Positions 33,062 to 45,356 of a stretch of DNA of 64,000 nt are shown here, in pieces. This DNA comes from Siphonodentalium dalli (Eukaryota; Mollusca; Scaphopoda; Gadilida; Siphonodentaliidae). The stretch spans positions 61,239,094 to 61,303,093 of the forward strand of contig CP136065.1 of NCBI GenBank assembly GCA_032622095.1, written 5' to 3'. Position 1 is the first letter of the stretch, and each line of letters begins with the position of its first letter. A model generated the notes under the pieces. That model saw nothing but the letters and a program-made list of their open reading frames with translations. It did no database searches and was not told where the DNA came from. A program made the position numbers and the translations under genes.

Positions 33062-34600
33062 CTACAAGCTTGTTAGTCTTAAAACAAGTGTTGGATCTGG
33101 CTGGCTCGTGAATCCTGGAACACGTCCAACATTTTCCATCCCCGGTGTCAACTCAAATTTAAAATGTCGTAGCAATTGAGCGAGATATATTTTCATTTCC
33201 AACATAGCGAATTTGTATCCTATGCACATCCTGGGACCGGCTGTAAATGGGAGAAATGTGAAGGGCTTAATATCATCCTCGTGAAGAAACCTTTCCGGTC
33301 TAAACTGGTTTGGTTCCTTCCAATATTTGGGGTTCATGTGGATGCTGAAGAAAAAGTCCAAACAATCGTCCCAGCAGGAATGTGCCAGCCGTCAATGACG
33401 TCATCGGCGACCAATTCTCTAGCAGCCGACGGCACCGGAGAATGAAATCGCAAAGTTTCTTTAATAGTACATTGTAGGTATTGCATTTGATCAACTAGAT
33501 CCACAGTTAAAGGTGTATCAATATCTGGAATAATACTGGTCACTTCTTTTCGCACTTTTTCTTGAATATCTTGGTGGCAAGCCAATGCATACAGGCACCA
33601 TGACAATGACGTTGATGTGGTTTCAGAACCAGCAAACATGAAGGTCATTACTTGGTCATGCATTTGCTGATCAGTCATTCGTCTACCATCTGTATCTCTT
33701 GCAAGAACTAATATGGTTAACAGGTTGTCCGCTTACGAATTTTCGTCAATATTTTCGGCGTTCAACTTCTTTTCGGATATCATATCATATACCAGCTTAT
33801 CCACAATTCGTTTATTTTTTATTAAAAGACATATTTCCCGGTGTTGGTAGATACTTGAAGAATGGAATAAAACGAAGCGGACTTGCAACGAATATACCCA
33901 GACATTCTTTGATGGCTTTGTTTATTTCACCACCTGGACTCCAAAGTAGGGAGGAATTGTGATCAAATGCTACGCCGACGATTGTATCCAAGGCTGACCT
34001 ATCCAAATCACCACTAACCTTAACCCAGTCTGCATGGTGAAGTTTCTGGACGCCGTTTTCTCTTTTGATAAGTTGTTTCCAATATCTGACCAGATTCCTG
34101 CTGTTCATCTCTACTCTCCCAAAAAGAGATTTGAGCACATTTGGTTTGAATGCTCCGTTACACAAACGCCTCTGATTAGCGTGTTCTTCTCCATTCAGAG
34201 TTACAATCCCATTGGGTCCCATTAAATCCTTTATGCCTGCGTATAAGACCGATGATTTGTGGTAGTTGCTATTCTTTGTCACTGTCACATGCCTGTACCA
34301 TTCAGGTCCAGCGACTGCGATCGCAGGTTGTCCAAAGAAGCTATGTACCCGAAACACTTCTCTCCCAAGTGCTTGTACTTGCTCGAGAACAACGCTACCA
34401 GAGTCAAGCTTCCTCTCGCTTAATCCTGCACCGTTGATTCCCATTAACCAGTGGCCTCTGTAACCGGGAATTTTGTTTAATGGCGAAAGCTTTGGTGATA
34501 AATAAACTTTGTAAAATATCCATGTCGCACAAAACACAACGATAAAAACAGCGAATTCACTCCATGTCATATTTGAAATAAAGGATTCGAGAACAGCCAT
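33062..34600 (-). pseudogene. Cytochrome P450, intronless and frameshifted
   Basis: Translates over the full P450 length of about 500 residues. From the start at 34600: an N-terminal hydrophobic anchor (about 16-32), then KIPGYRGHWLMG. I-helix AGSETT is at about 33633-33616, K-helix ETLR at 33459-33448, PERF, and heme loop FTAGPRMCIG with its Cys near 33226-33224. Key catalytic residues are present, and this would be an ER-membrane monooxygenase, probably CYP4-clan; the subfamily is uncertain. The frame breaks three times: a shift in an A run near 33815, an in-frame TAA near 33726, and a shift near 33345-33361. Absence of introns together with lesions suggests a decayed copy; sequencing error at homopolymers is the alternative for the two shifts but not for the stop. 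Confidence 0.85.
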
Positions 34601-34648
34601 GTTGAATTGTTATGAAAGAAAGTCTATATTTTGAAATGGCCCGTAACG

Positions 34649-34656
34649 TTTATATA
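34649..34656 (-). promoter_or_regulatory. Candidate TATA box for the P450
   Basis: TATATAAA on the minus strand about 50 bp before the ATG at 34600. Position would fit a short 5' UTR. Its presence argues mildly against a simple promoterless retrocopy. Confidence 0.35.
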
Positions 34657-34699
34657 CATATTATGATTTATGCAGCGGCCTTTGTGTCCGCTGCTGCAG

Positions 34700-35505
34700 C
34701 CATACGATAAGGTTATGTATATTAGGAAATTAACATAATTGGCCAGATATCCTCCGCTGTACAGCATACGCAGATTTTATATGATACACTTCGGTGAACG
34801 GGTCATAAACTGGCACTGATAAAACCAAATTCCAGGCAGAGTTATCTCGCATCGCTTCGCTGAGATACTATCATATTGACCAATAAAACCATAGTCTGAA
34901 ATGGTAACGCTATCTAGATATAGATTATATTATTACGCATATATAAAATATATTGGAGCTTTAATGTAGTGATTTAGAAAAATGTCTATATTGGTAATGC
35001 TACGTATATATAGTTGATTATATTTATTTGTTGTACACTGAATGATTTACAAACAATCTCGAGAGTCATTATGAAATAAGTTCCGATAAGGTTTCATTCA
35101 CCACCGATTATGGAGACTAATTAATCATAATACCTTCAAGGTTTCATGAAAGCACCAGCTCAGAATTCCGTTAAAATAACTAATCCTTCAAATCATTACA
35201 ACAACTGCGGCTAATCACTGAAAGTTTCTCATTCACCACACCAGAAAACCTCTAAATGCGGACCAAAAATCTACTAAACGGATTAAATACACTCAGGATT
35301 CTTCGCAATTGAGTCTACATTCCAACGAAGACATAATTATGTTAACAGTGTTGAGTTGTCGGGGTTATTTCGGACAACAACATGGGGTAATAAAAACAAA
35401 TATCACAACATCTCTATGTTATGGGATGCCAAATTGACATTTAATAAATAATTGAGCTTAAGCGCGATAAGGAATCCCTTAATATAAGGAATATTCCTTA
35501 TTCGC
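34700..35505. other. Non-coding stretch
   Basis: No gene or repeat recognised upstream of the P450. Confidence 0.4.
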
Positions 35506-35509
35506 TTAA

Positions 35510-36092
35510 AGGGGTACTGTACGCCATTTTCATTAAATTTCCGGTGACAACAACGATCTAATATCGATAATATATAGAAACATAAGTAATTGGAGTCGAA
35601 GATGTATTCTGTAAACGCTCAGGTTAATATGCTATCTTAAAATTTAATAATTTAAAAGTTAATAATTTGATATAAATTGAATTTATGACTGGAGCCATAA
35701 AATGGCGTCAATTAAATTACGAATTTCCGTAATCAAACAAAGTAATTGAGGGATACTGGATTGTTAAACCGATCGCACACACGATCGCTTAAAATATTAT
35801 GATGATACGGGGAGAACACTCAAGCCACTCACTGACTAGCGACGATACAATAACTTAAATGATTATATGGGATTAGTATGCCTATAATAAAACTTTTATT
35901 TGATTCATTTGGTTGAAAACTGTACAAAAATTACTCGACAACGACAATTTGTATTTTTGCATTCCGGTAAATTTGTCATCCGTAACACTACTTCGTACTC
36001 AACAGACTTTCAAATAATGAAAAAATTGTTACCTTATTCTCCGACTCGGAGACTATAGAAACCAACAACAACATTTGGCGTACAGTACCCCT
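35510..36092. mobile_element. TTAA-flanked TIR element (AGGGGTACTGTACGCCA)
   Basis: 583 bp, TTAA at 35506-35509 and 36093-36096. Reverse complement of 17279-17861, with the same length and only scattered differences. Confidence 0.9.
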
Positions 36093-36096
36093 TTAA

Positions 36097-36660
36097 TTTA
36101 ATGCTCAATAGGTACCGGTAGCATTTTTTTATTTTTGGCATTAAATCTCATTCCCCAATGATTTGCCCAAAAATTATAATCATAAACTTTAAAAATATTA
36201 ATAACATCTGAAATAAAACGTGGAATTATTTTAAAATGTTTTTTATCATAATCCTACTGATGTCTACCTCGTTTTTCGACACGTTTACCGAGGAACTACA
36301 TGTTCAGTGGTGTTGGCGTAGTAGAACATTAAAAATCATTAAAAGTTGTAGTTCGAGCCCGAGCCCGGTACAAGGTGTAGTTCCAAATTTAAATTTCGTT
36401 TATTTGTCGTTATTTTAAGGCCAATAATGTTAATTTTTTGGTATAAGCAAGGCCAATTACAAATTAAATAACTTTAAAAGATATTTTGTAAATCTCGGTT
36501 CGTTAATTATCCCCTATAATAGGCCTATACAATCAGCTTAGGCACCTCCCTCATCACTAATGGGGGAAACAAGTCTCATCAATGTCTTGAATAAATTCCT
36601 CGTAAAAGTCCTCATAAAAGTCATTGGCACGAGTGTCAGTTGGGAAGGATATAACGAGAG
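36097..36660. other. Non-coding stretch
   Basis: AT-rich sequence without supported features. Confidence 0.4.
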
Positions 36661-36664
36661 TTAA

Positions 36665-37143
36665 AGGTACTCAATCCGATAAAACTCCTCTCAATTACTA
36701 TTTCAATGGCTTCGGGGGTCAAAAATATTTGATTCGAGTCGAGGAAGTCACCCATCAAAGCTCAGATTTGTTAGATATCGATTTTAGAAATCTATTATTT
36801 TTCATTATCGGGAATACTTTCTGGCCCAGAAGACAGTCAAAATTGCGTTATTATTACCACTTTATTTTAGAGTTATCCATCCTTGTCTGTTTGAATAGTG
36901 TTTTGGTGTACACATCTCGAGCAAGTTACGAAATTGACGGCAATTATTAGTACTCATCTCGAGAAAATAACAAATTTCAAAAATCAATATCTAATAACTC
37001 TGAGCTTTGTTTGATGGGTTCCTCGACTCAAATCAAATATTTTTTACCCCAAAGCCAAAGAAATAGTAATATAGGACCCTCTGATCGGATTGTTGTTGTT
37101 GGAATCTGTTGAGATGGGGACCATCTGTTCGTATTCAGTACCT
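36665..37143. mobile_element. TTAA-targeting MITE (AGGTACTC family)
   Basis: TTAA at 36661-36664 and 37144-37147; the right TIR has mutations (TTCGTATTCAGTACCT). 479 bp. Confidence 0.9.
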
Positions 37144-37431
37144 TTAATAACTTATATCCATCCGCGAATGGCACACATATCCGTCCGCTATCACAAGTTT
37201 TGTTCCGTGTTTACTACACACTATCCGCCCTACAATCCCTGAATTTAAACAAAAACAGATTTACATGTACAAGGTTTAGGCTATACAAGGTTTGGTCAAA
37301 ACAATGGAAGGAATTCGACGAAAGTTCTATCGGATTCAGCGCGTATCGAAAAACAATCCCCCTTCAAATAATCAACTTCAACACATTTTTCCGAAATTAA
37401 TCAAGTAAGTTCTCGTTGTTTTCAAGATTAA

Positions 37432-37914
37432 AGGTACTCAATCCGATAAAACTCATCTCAATTACTATTTAAATGGCTTCGGGGGTCAACAATATTTGAT
37501 TCGAGTCGAGGAAGTCACCCACCAAAGCTCAGATTTGTTAGATATCGATTTTAGAAATCTATTATTTTTCATTATCGGGAATACTTTCTGGCCCAGAACA
37601 CAGCCAAAATTGCGTTATTATTACCAGTTGATTGTATAGTTATCCATCCTTGTCTGTTTGAATAGTGTTTTGGTGTACACATCTCGAGCAGATTACGAAA
37701 TTGAATGCAATATTATTATTACTCATCTCGAGAAAATAACAAATTTCAAAAATCAATATCTAATAACTCTGAGCTTTGTTTGATGGGTTCCTCGACTCGA
37801 ATCAAATATTTTTTACCCCCCAAAGCCAAAGAAATAGTAATATAGGACCCTCTGATCGGATTGTTGTTGTTGGAATCTGTTGAGATGGGGACCCTCTGAT
37901 CGGATTGAGTACCT
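37432..37914. mobile_element. TTAA-targeting MITE (AGGTACTC family)
   Basis: TTAA at 37428-37431 and 37915-37918; 483 bp. Same orientation as the 36665 copy, 290 bp away. Confidence 0.9.
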
Positions 37915-38759
37915 TTAACCAGTTTGCATTGGAAGATATACAAGTTTGTCCATATATCAGTGTTCCTCGCCATTTTGCGCCAAACCAAGTTTACGATCGG
38001 TCTGGGCATATCAGACATGATAAGGATCACCATTTACACGACCGAAATCGGTCTCAGATTACTAGATATGTACCGTACATGTACGATAAAGAGCGTTTTC
38101 GGCGAAGACATGGTATTTCTTGATAATATATATATCAAGGATGAATAGGCACTTTATTACTATAAGATATACCTTATTGTGCTTAAGAGTGTTCCTTATT
38201 ATATCTTCCCTATGAGATATTCCTTGTTGCCGAAAGCTCAATTATTTATTAAATATCAGTTTGGCTTCCCATACGTACGGTAGTTTTTAACACTGCTGCA
38301 AACACCATTGATAGGTACGAAACGTTATGCAACTAACGAAGAGGCCATGCATACAGCAATGCCACTTTCTTCGGTCGAAGATGCATGGTATAATTCAAGA
38401 TAAATTAATATATCCAAAATTAAACCTATTCCGGATAATCTGTGTGGAGTGGCTCCTTCTCCGAATCCGCAAATTTACTCAGACGACCTTGAACTTGAAC
38501 TTGAACTTCCTGTTTATTGTTATTGCATTTTTTTCAACGTTGAAAACTTTGCGAAATTTCTCTTTTCTAGTAAGTTTCGTAGTCTTAGATGATATTTAAT
38601 GTAAGCTAAATACATAATTTTCATAATTCATGTGTTGTCAATGTTTCTCGGAGAGAGATTTGATGTTAATTTGAAAAAACAAATGAAATTGTCCACGAAA
38701 AATAGGCAACGCCAAGCCCAAACCAGCTGACACAGTTGAATTTGATTTTGAAACACCAC

Positions 38760-39330
38760 GCACTACTCACTGTATCTGTAGATATTTCAGTGCAGGAACC
38801 AATTCTTGTTATAAACACACTTGTCCAGGTGCTACCACTGCCGAGTAACTTTATAGACCATTTCACGGATAGCGAGAATGCCGAGATTGCCGAGAATGAT
38901 CATGATGCATTCTGGTATATCTATCTATCTACTTGATACTCCATCGCCCTCAATGTGCTGAGTATTATGTGGAGGTCCAGGTGCTACCACAGCCGAGTAA
39001 CTTTATAACCCTGTGGTGACTCCAGTAGCGTTCTTTAACGTGCACACACCGAGGCGTGTACACGGGTCAGCCATTAATGTCCGCGCCCGATCGGACAGCG
39101 TACTGCACCCACGACAACATACCTGGACAAGTGTTGTAATGGGGGGGAAGTTGGCATTTTGCATTCGGATCTTTATTCAGTTATCTCGAATGAGACTTTT
39201 CAAAATTTCAGCCTGACAAAATTGGTATCTGACCGAGTTCTGATTTTTGTCAGAATACCCTGACCAGGTTGCGATCCCCGGTCCTATAGCACGAGAGACC
39301 AGTACGCTACCTCTCGGCCACCGACTCCCA
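38760..39330 (-). mobile_element. tRNA-headed SINE, minus strand
   Basis: The 5' head lies at the high coordinate. Its minus strand reads GGTGGCCGAGAGGTAGCGTA (A-box-like) then GGGGATCGCAACC (degenerate B-box), as in a Ser/Leu-type tRNA. The body matches the plus-strand copy at 58388-58770. The tail is partly duplicated: 'GAGTAACTTTATA' occurs at both about 38845 and 38995. Confidence 0.7.
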
Positions 39331-39681
39331 AGTATACCGTATAGCCTATAGGAACTATCCAAACACAGCCATGTGCTTATCGCCCGCATTCATTTATTAG
39401 TTCAGTCACTTTGGAAGAAATATTTCTCATAATGAATGACTTGGTTTATGCAATCGGACAAGACGTTGTAACCTTGTGCCAAGTTGTGGCCTTAAGTTAA
39501 CCTTCAGAAATACATTCCATGTAAATGCATATGAAGAAGCGGCATTTTTATGTACACAATTCGTAAGTTCGATAAGAAGTTTAGTCAAATTAGTTGTACT
39601 GTAGGTGTTTCTGTGAAGCTTGACCTTGGGTCTAACTAATGAAATTAAATTCGCATCGCGATAATTTGTTTAATTTATTTA

Positions 39682-41568
39682 GTTAAAGAAAGGCGATAAA
39701 TGCAGCTCTGGTAACTACAGGGGAATCACCATATTATCTGTCTTGCTAAAGATTCTTGAACACGTCCTGCGTATTGATCTGAGAGATGCTGCCTTAACAT
39801 TGCAGTCGCCTATCCAGAGAGGATTCACAGCTGGTTCTTCACCGCTCAACAGTGCTTTACTGCTTGAAGAGACTATCAGAGAAAGTCGTGATCTCCATCA
39901 ACCACTGTATGTTGCATTCTTAGATGCAAAATCGGCGTTCGATGTAGTTAGCCACCAGATGCTCATGCGGAAAGTGGCACAGTTTAATATCAAGAATGAA
40001 GTATGGAAGCTGATCGCCGACCTACATAACGGATGTACATCAGTTGTGAAATGGGGCGGAAAGATGTCTAACGATTTTACCATCGAACAAGGAGTGAGAC
40101 AAGGTGGAATACTGAGCGCCGGACCTGTACAAGTCAAGATCTATATGGAAGACCTACTGGATGTATTCCTGAAGGCAGATGTCGGTCCGAAGATTGGAAA
40201 CATCAGAGTCAACGCTACGGCATTCGCGGACGACATCGCAGTATTTAGTCCTAATCCGGCAGAGCTACAAATTCTTATTAACTATGCTCATCACTATAGC
40301 AGGCTACACAGATACAAACTACAGCCGCAAAAGAGCGTCACCGTGGAAATCCATCCAAACTACTATGTTAACCGAAAGAAGACCACTTTAACATGGAAGA
40401 TGCATGGTGATGATATGCCTGCTGTGAACAATACCCAACCCTTGGTATAATACGCTCGAACAGCATGGACCTATCAGCCAAGAAGTCAATAGAATCCAAC
40501 ATCAAGAAAGCGCGAAGATCCACATACAGTCTGATGCCAGTGGGAATGCATGGAATGAATGGCTTGGACCCTGTTAGCTGTATCCATCTTTACCGCACGT
40601 ATATTATCCCAGTACTGACTTATGGCTGCGAAATCCTTTTACCATATGGAAGAAATCTGATTGATCTGGAGTTGTTCCAAAAGAAGCTTCTCAAACGAAT
40701 ACTATCGCTTCCCGTGAACGTTGCTGACCCAGTGATCTACATCCTAACTGGACTGCTGCCAGTCGAAGCACAGATCAACATAAAAACACTATGCTTCTAC
40801 TATAACATCTGTACTCAATCTGAAAAATCCATCGAGAGAAGGCTAACAGAACGTCAAATCACGGTAAACGACAAAGAAAGTCACAGTTGGTTCATTAAAT
40901 CCAAAATGCTCCTAATGAAATACGATCTACCATCTGCTGTGGACCTACTTAAACAACCTTACTCAAGACAACAATGGAAAGAAATGGTGAAGCAAGCGTT
41001 CAATCGTCATTGGAGAAATCTCATCATTAACCAGGCTATAACATATAAAAATCTCAGCTTTATCAACATCAACTTTCAAGTCGGAAAAACTCACCCTATC
41101 CTGGAGACAGACATCAACCCAGAAAGGGCAGCCGCTATGCTGGCAGTAAGACTTAAACTTCTAACAAATACATACACGCTAGAAGGAGCTGACTATAAAC
41201 AGAATTCTGACGGGAGATGTAGAATGTGCTGTATTGAAACAGAGGACAGGACCCACTTCATGCTGCGGTGCGGAGCCTTGCAGGATACACAGGAGAGAGT
41301 GCTAAATCATTTCACAAAAGAATATAACCAACTGAACTTCAAGAACTTTAACGATCTGGAGGAAAAAGAAAAAATGCAAAGCATCCTAGATGTCACAAAT
41401 ATAATTTCAAACAACACATCAAACTCCAGATTAAACATAGCCGCAAACAGATACTGTTACCTACTACACTGCACAAGACTGAAGATTATGCTCGAGTTGG
41501 CGAAGAAACTGAAGGAGGGGAAGAAAGGGCGAATAAAAGCACTCAATCACACATTAGCAGTACCTTAA
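39682..41568 (+). pseudogene. 5'-truncated non-LTR reverse transcriptase
   Basis: Begins abruptly within an RT domain (KKGDKCSSGNYRGIT). Palm motifs seen are the A motif FLDAKSAFDVV, the QGVRQGGILS segment and catalytic AFADD. After a 1-base frameshift in the CCC run near 40436-40440 the frame continues through the thumb (RTYIIPVLTYGCE) to a C-terminal zinc knuckle C-x2-C...H-x4-C (CRMCCIETEDRTHFMLRC). Stop at 41568, then about 130 bp of 3' UTR ending in AAG repeats. 5' truncation plus a simple-repeat tail is the mark of target-primed reverse transcription. Clade not certain (I/Nimb or CR1/Jockey-like). Confidence 0.85.
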
Positions 41569-41699
41569 CCTACCTGTACAAATTTTGTATTCAGACATCG
41601 ACACTGTATATACATGTATGACATACCGGTACGCGACAATTATGGGGATGATGGTTACACTCCGAATGGAGGTTGCTCATAAGTGAGTGCAAAGAAGAA

Positions 41700-42382
41700 G
41701 AAGTGTACGTGTAAGTGTTTACAAATGGTAAATTTCATTTCTCAGTAATTCTGTTTGGAAGCTGAATTTGATGGGTTAAGTTAATGTTCACTCAAGCCAT
41801 CTGGGATTATGATCAGCAGGTGCTGACCCTAGACTCATCCCTTACTCATATGTGAAACACTACGCCTACAGCGCTATCGCTCTGTGATGTGCCCTCCCAT
41901 ATAATAACGACGTCCAATTAGCAGAGCGATGGCAAGGTTTATAGTCCGGGGACCAGTCAAGTGCTGACCCATGAGAATATTATCTTCTTCTTCCTCTTGA
42001 ATTCCCAGCAGTAATTTTTCGCTGAACCTCCATGTTGGAGTGATTTTAATTTCTAATTTCCAATTGACATGATTGAGTGTATAAAAATGATTAGTAGAAA
42101 AATTCACTCAGTCTGCTGCGATCCTTCCTCAATGATAATGATCTTAGATGATGAAGGTCCATGATGTAAACTCTGCTCCGGTATTCGATCTCCTCCAACA
42201 GTGAGTAATCCAATTGAAGAATTCCGGAGATAGAGTCACAGAAACAGTCCAGGATGAATTGAGCGAGGATGGCAGGGTGATCTTTGATTGACGTATAAAG
42301 CTATTTAAAATAGGTGCGCATGCGCGAAGAACACGGTCGCAAATAATTTTGGAGAGAATTTTTGGATCGTTATCGCAATAAT
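41700..42382. other. Non-coding stretch
   Basis: No supported gene or repeat. Confidence 0.4.
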
Positions 42383-42386
42383 ATCT

Positions 42387-43281
42387 CACCCCATGCATCC
42401 GGATATGCTCGTAGCTGAAGACATGCTCGTAGCGGAATAACCACATGGCCCGCGAATTGCACATCATCTTTAGTTGTCGTAAGTTATTTCATAAAACACG
42501 GTTTATTTTACCTTGATTGTTTTTTTAAACATTAACAGCGATAATCGGTCTACAGAAATGAGCGGTTGCGGTTTCCGCAATTTGCATATTACTGTTCGAT
42601 AATCGGGTTTTATACGAAAATTATGACCTGAAATACTTACTCGATATAAGTTTTATCATATTTTAATGAATCTTTGCATTGACACATTATATAACATACA
42701 GTCTCTCAAAGTATGATATCTTAGCTTCAAAATGAACTGGACATATTTGCGATGTCAATCATATTAGTGCCCGAAAAATTAGTTTCCATGGAGGCACTCA
42801 CTTGATTTTGGGGCATGTCTATAGCAAACGTAAAACCGCTGCTATAGACATACCATATGTTCTTGCTATGACCTGCATATATGGTAATTTTTTACTATGG
42901 AAAATGTAGAAACATGACTGAAAATGTTGTCTATTATATTAAGGGAATATCCGCGGAAATAGCAATGTATGCAAAGACTATATATTGTCTGGGCTGTTAC
43001 CACGGAAATCGTAATTTTATGTAAGAAATGCAAATTTTGCCACAATTTTTGGCCTCACTTCCCGGTAAAATAGGATTAAACTGCGTCCATGTTTAAAGAA
43101 GTTTGATGTACAGTTGGGTAAATTATAGCCACATAAATAGTACCACCACGGTCAACCACTGGTATGTGTTGGTTTCGGTGCAACATGTGTCTAACTGTGA
43201 ATGCTGTGCAAATCGCGGGCCATGTGGTTATTCCGCTACGAGCATGTCTTCCGCAATGAGCATATCCGGATGCATGGGGTG
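42387..43281. mobile_element. TIR element (CACCCCATGCATCC ends), TSD ATCT
   Basis: About 75-bp inverted ends starting CACCCCATGCATCCGGATAT, flanked by ATCT at 42383-42386 and 43282-43285. 895 bp, no transposase. A small hairpin (GTCTATAGC...GCTATAGAC) lies at about 42817-42850. Confidence 0.75.
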
Positions 43282-43474
43282 ATCTGCATTTACAACAATC
43301 ATCAAATGAAAATAAGGGAAGTATGATATAATAAGACGTATTCTTGTTCATCTTCCATAAATATTTATGTTTTATTTGACGCATTTTTGTATATTTTGAC
43401 TTTGTTAAATAATCAAAGTGAGAACGAAACGAGGTAATGGCGGTCTATTCAAATTGGCGAATTGGCTACAGAGA

Positions 43475-44164
43475 ATGAGTGAAGCAAAACTGGAAAAGTT
43501 TTTAGAAGATATAAATCTTGGACAGCTTAGCGAATCGGCGAAGAAAATAGTTATAACGGATAGCAAAGGCAGCTATTTAAAATCACAACTCAAAGAAAGG
43601 GAGATTGATAGTAATATCACATGGCTAGATTCACCGGGATGCACTACGAGAGAGAAATTAGGAGCAACGGAAGAACAGATTATTGAACAGTGCAGGAAAG
43701 AAAAAAGGGTCAACATGTTTGTCTGGCTGGGAACTTGTGACATTACAAAGAGATCCAGACCACATAATTATATACATCTTCAACACGAGAGATCAGAGAC
43801 TGCCTTTGGAAATCTGATATATACATTTTAAGAATACGTGAGGAATCTATCACACATCAGGAATCTCAGAATCTTCTTCTTAGAAATTCCACCCATTAGT
43901 TTGTCTAAATGGAATGAATACAAAGGACATCAGAGGAGTGAGGATTTCATAGAAGACGACTACGCAGAGCAGAGAAGAATAGAACTCATAAATAGATGGA
44001 TACAGAACTTCAATTTTCATGCTGGACCAACTAGTCCAATCTTCAAATACGACATATCAAAAGGTCGAAACTCTATCAGCACACTCAACTTCAACCTGTA
44101 CAAAGATGGCGTTCACCCTAACCAACTCCTTGCTGCAGTGTGGTTGCATATGCAGAATAATTAG
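43475..44164 (+). pseudogene. SGNH/esterase-like ORF of a retroelement, one stop
   Basis: Reads from ATG 43475 to a stop at 44164 with one in-frame TAA at 43829-43831. SGNH-type blocks are visible: VITDSKGSYL (nucleophile block at 43559), a LGTCDIT block and the terminal DGVHPN with Asp/His near 44105-44116. The block I Ser is in an unusual DSKG context, so activity is unproven. Removing the hAT MITE at 44180-45136 places this frame directly upstream of the PHD frame. Esterase and PHD domains are both known in first-ORF proteins of CR1-like retrotransposons, so it probably belongs to the same element. Confidence 0.6.
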
Positions 44165-44179
44165 GACAGTGAACCAAAT

Positions 44180-45136
44180 TAGTGTTGAAACGATTAATCG
44201 ACTAGTCGAAATCGATGCGATTATTAAATTAGTCGATCCCAAAATCTGCTAGTCGACTAGTCGGGGAAAAAGCAGTACATATGTGCTATCATGACAGCAG
44301 TGCCATTGCACAGCCATATTATCATGTAATCTGTAACAGTTAACACATGTTAACTTCTTAAAGCCTAATTATTGCACTGTTCCTTTAACGATGCCACTGC
44401 CAGTCATGCAAGGGCGGTGAACTCCATGACCTGAACTGAACCCAATGTATGCATGTGCAGACGCAGTTTCTTTTATGTTGATCATCAAAGACATGTTCAA
44501 AGTGTCGCTGCCGACTGAACACTGTCTAGTTCCATGGGACGCAATTGACCAGTGATAACTTCTTACTGTCGCTCGTGTAATACTAGAGTAATGATGCAAC
44601 AAAATGGCTTCAATGATATATGAAACATAATTCGCGACAAGTCAAGCTGGTAAAGCCAACTCAGTAACTGAATAAATTCTAGATAATTCTTATACCCATA
44701 CCCCCCCAACCCCCACCCCCGCGACACATGAGGCGCCAATTCAGAGAGACAATAGAACACACCCGACATTTCGTTAGCGAGACTTACGAACGAGACTTGC
44801 CAGTGGGTTACCGGCGACAATTTTTGTTTAAATAAAATGTTTTTATTACCTGCATTCCCCAAACTGTATATGGAGGTTGCAGGAGAGCCGGGTTTAATAC
44901 ATCAAATTGGGAGACTCACGGGCAAAACGGAGATTACATAGTTCACGTGCTATCCGTTTGAACTTTCTGACACAGAAGAGTTGGATACTCGCAACTACGA
45001 TGCCACATGGCCCATTTTATACGTCATATGGGCATAGAAACGGGAACTCTTAGAGAGGGGTCCGACTAGTCGACTAGTAGTCGATTACCTCTGGCGACTA
45101 GTCAATTCCTTAAAATCGCTAATCGTTTCAACACTA
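44180..45136. mobile_element. hAT-type MITE, TSD AACCAAAT
   Basis: Perfect 8-bp flanking repeat AACCAAAT (44172-44179, 45137-45144). TIR TAGTGTTGAAACGATTA fits the hAT consensus. Subterminal CGACTAGTCG motifs occur near both ends. 957 bp, no transposase. Confidence 0.93.
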
Positions 45137-45154
45137 AACCAAATCTAACATAGA

Positions 45155-45331
45155 GGGAGGTGTGAGTACAGTTCTCACTGCCCATAAACAAAACAATACA
45201 TTGCATCAAAGCTATATTAAAACAGGGAGGTGTGAGTACAGTACTACAGTTCTCACTGCCCATATATAAATACAAAAGTAAAAATTCAAATTGACTTTGG
45301 GGAGGTGTGAGTACAGTTCTCACTGCCCATT
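45155..45331 (+). repeat. Three 5' leader repeats of the CR1-like element
   Basis: The phrase GGGAGGTGTGAGTACAGT followed by TCTCACTGCCCAT occurs at 45155, 45225 and 45300 (spacing 70 and 75 bp). It ends 26 bp before the PHD frame. Position and structure resemble the repeated promoter monomers of some non-LTR elements; that role is inferred. Confidence 0.75.
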
Positions 45332-45356
45332 GAAAGTTAATTGACAAATAGCAGCA

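Noticed and set aside
36624-36950. A similar 60-107 codon frame in several places (3651-3974, 31610-31831, 36624-36950, 57095-57277)
   Set aside because: It lies inside copies of the AGGTACTC MITE and is conserved only because the copies are recent; it is broken in others and has no recognisable domain.
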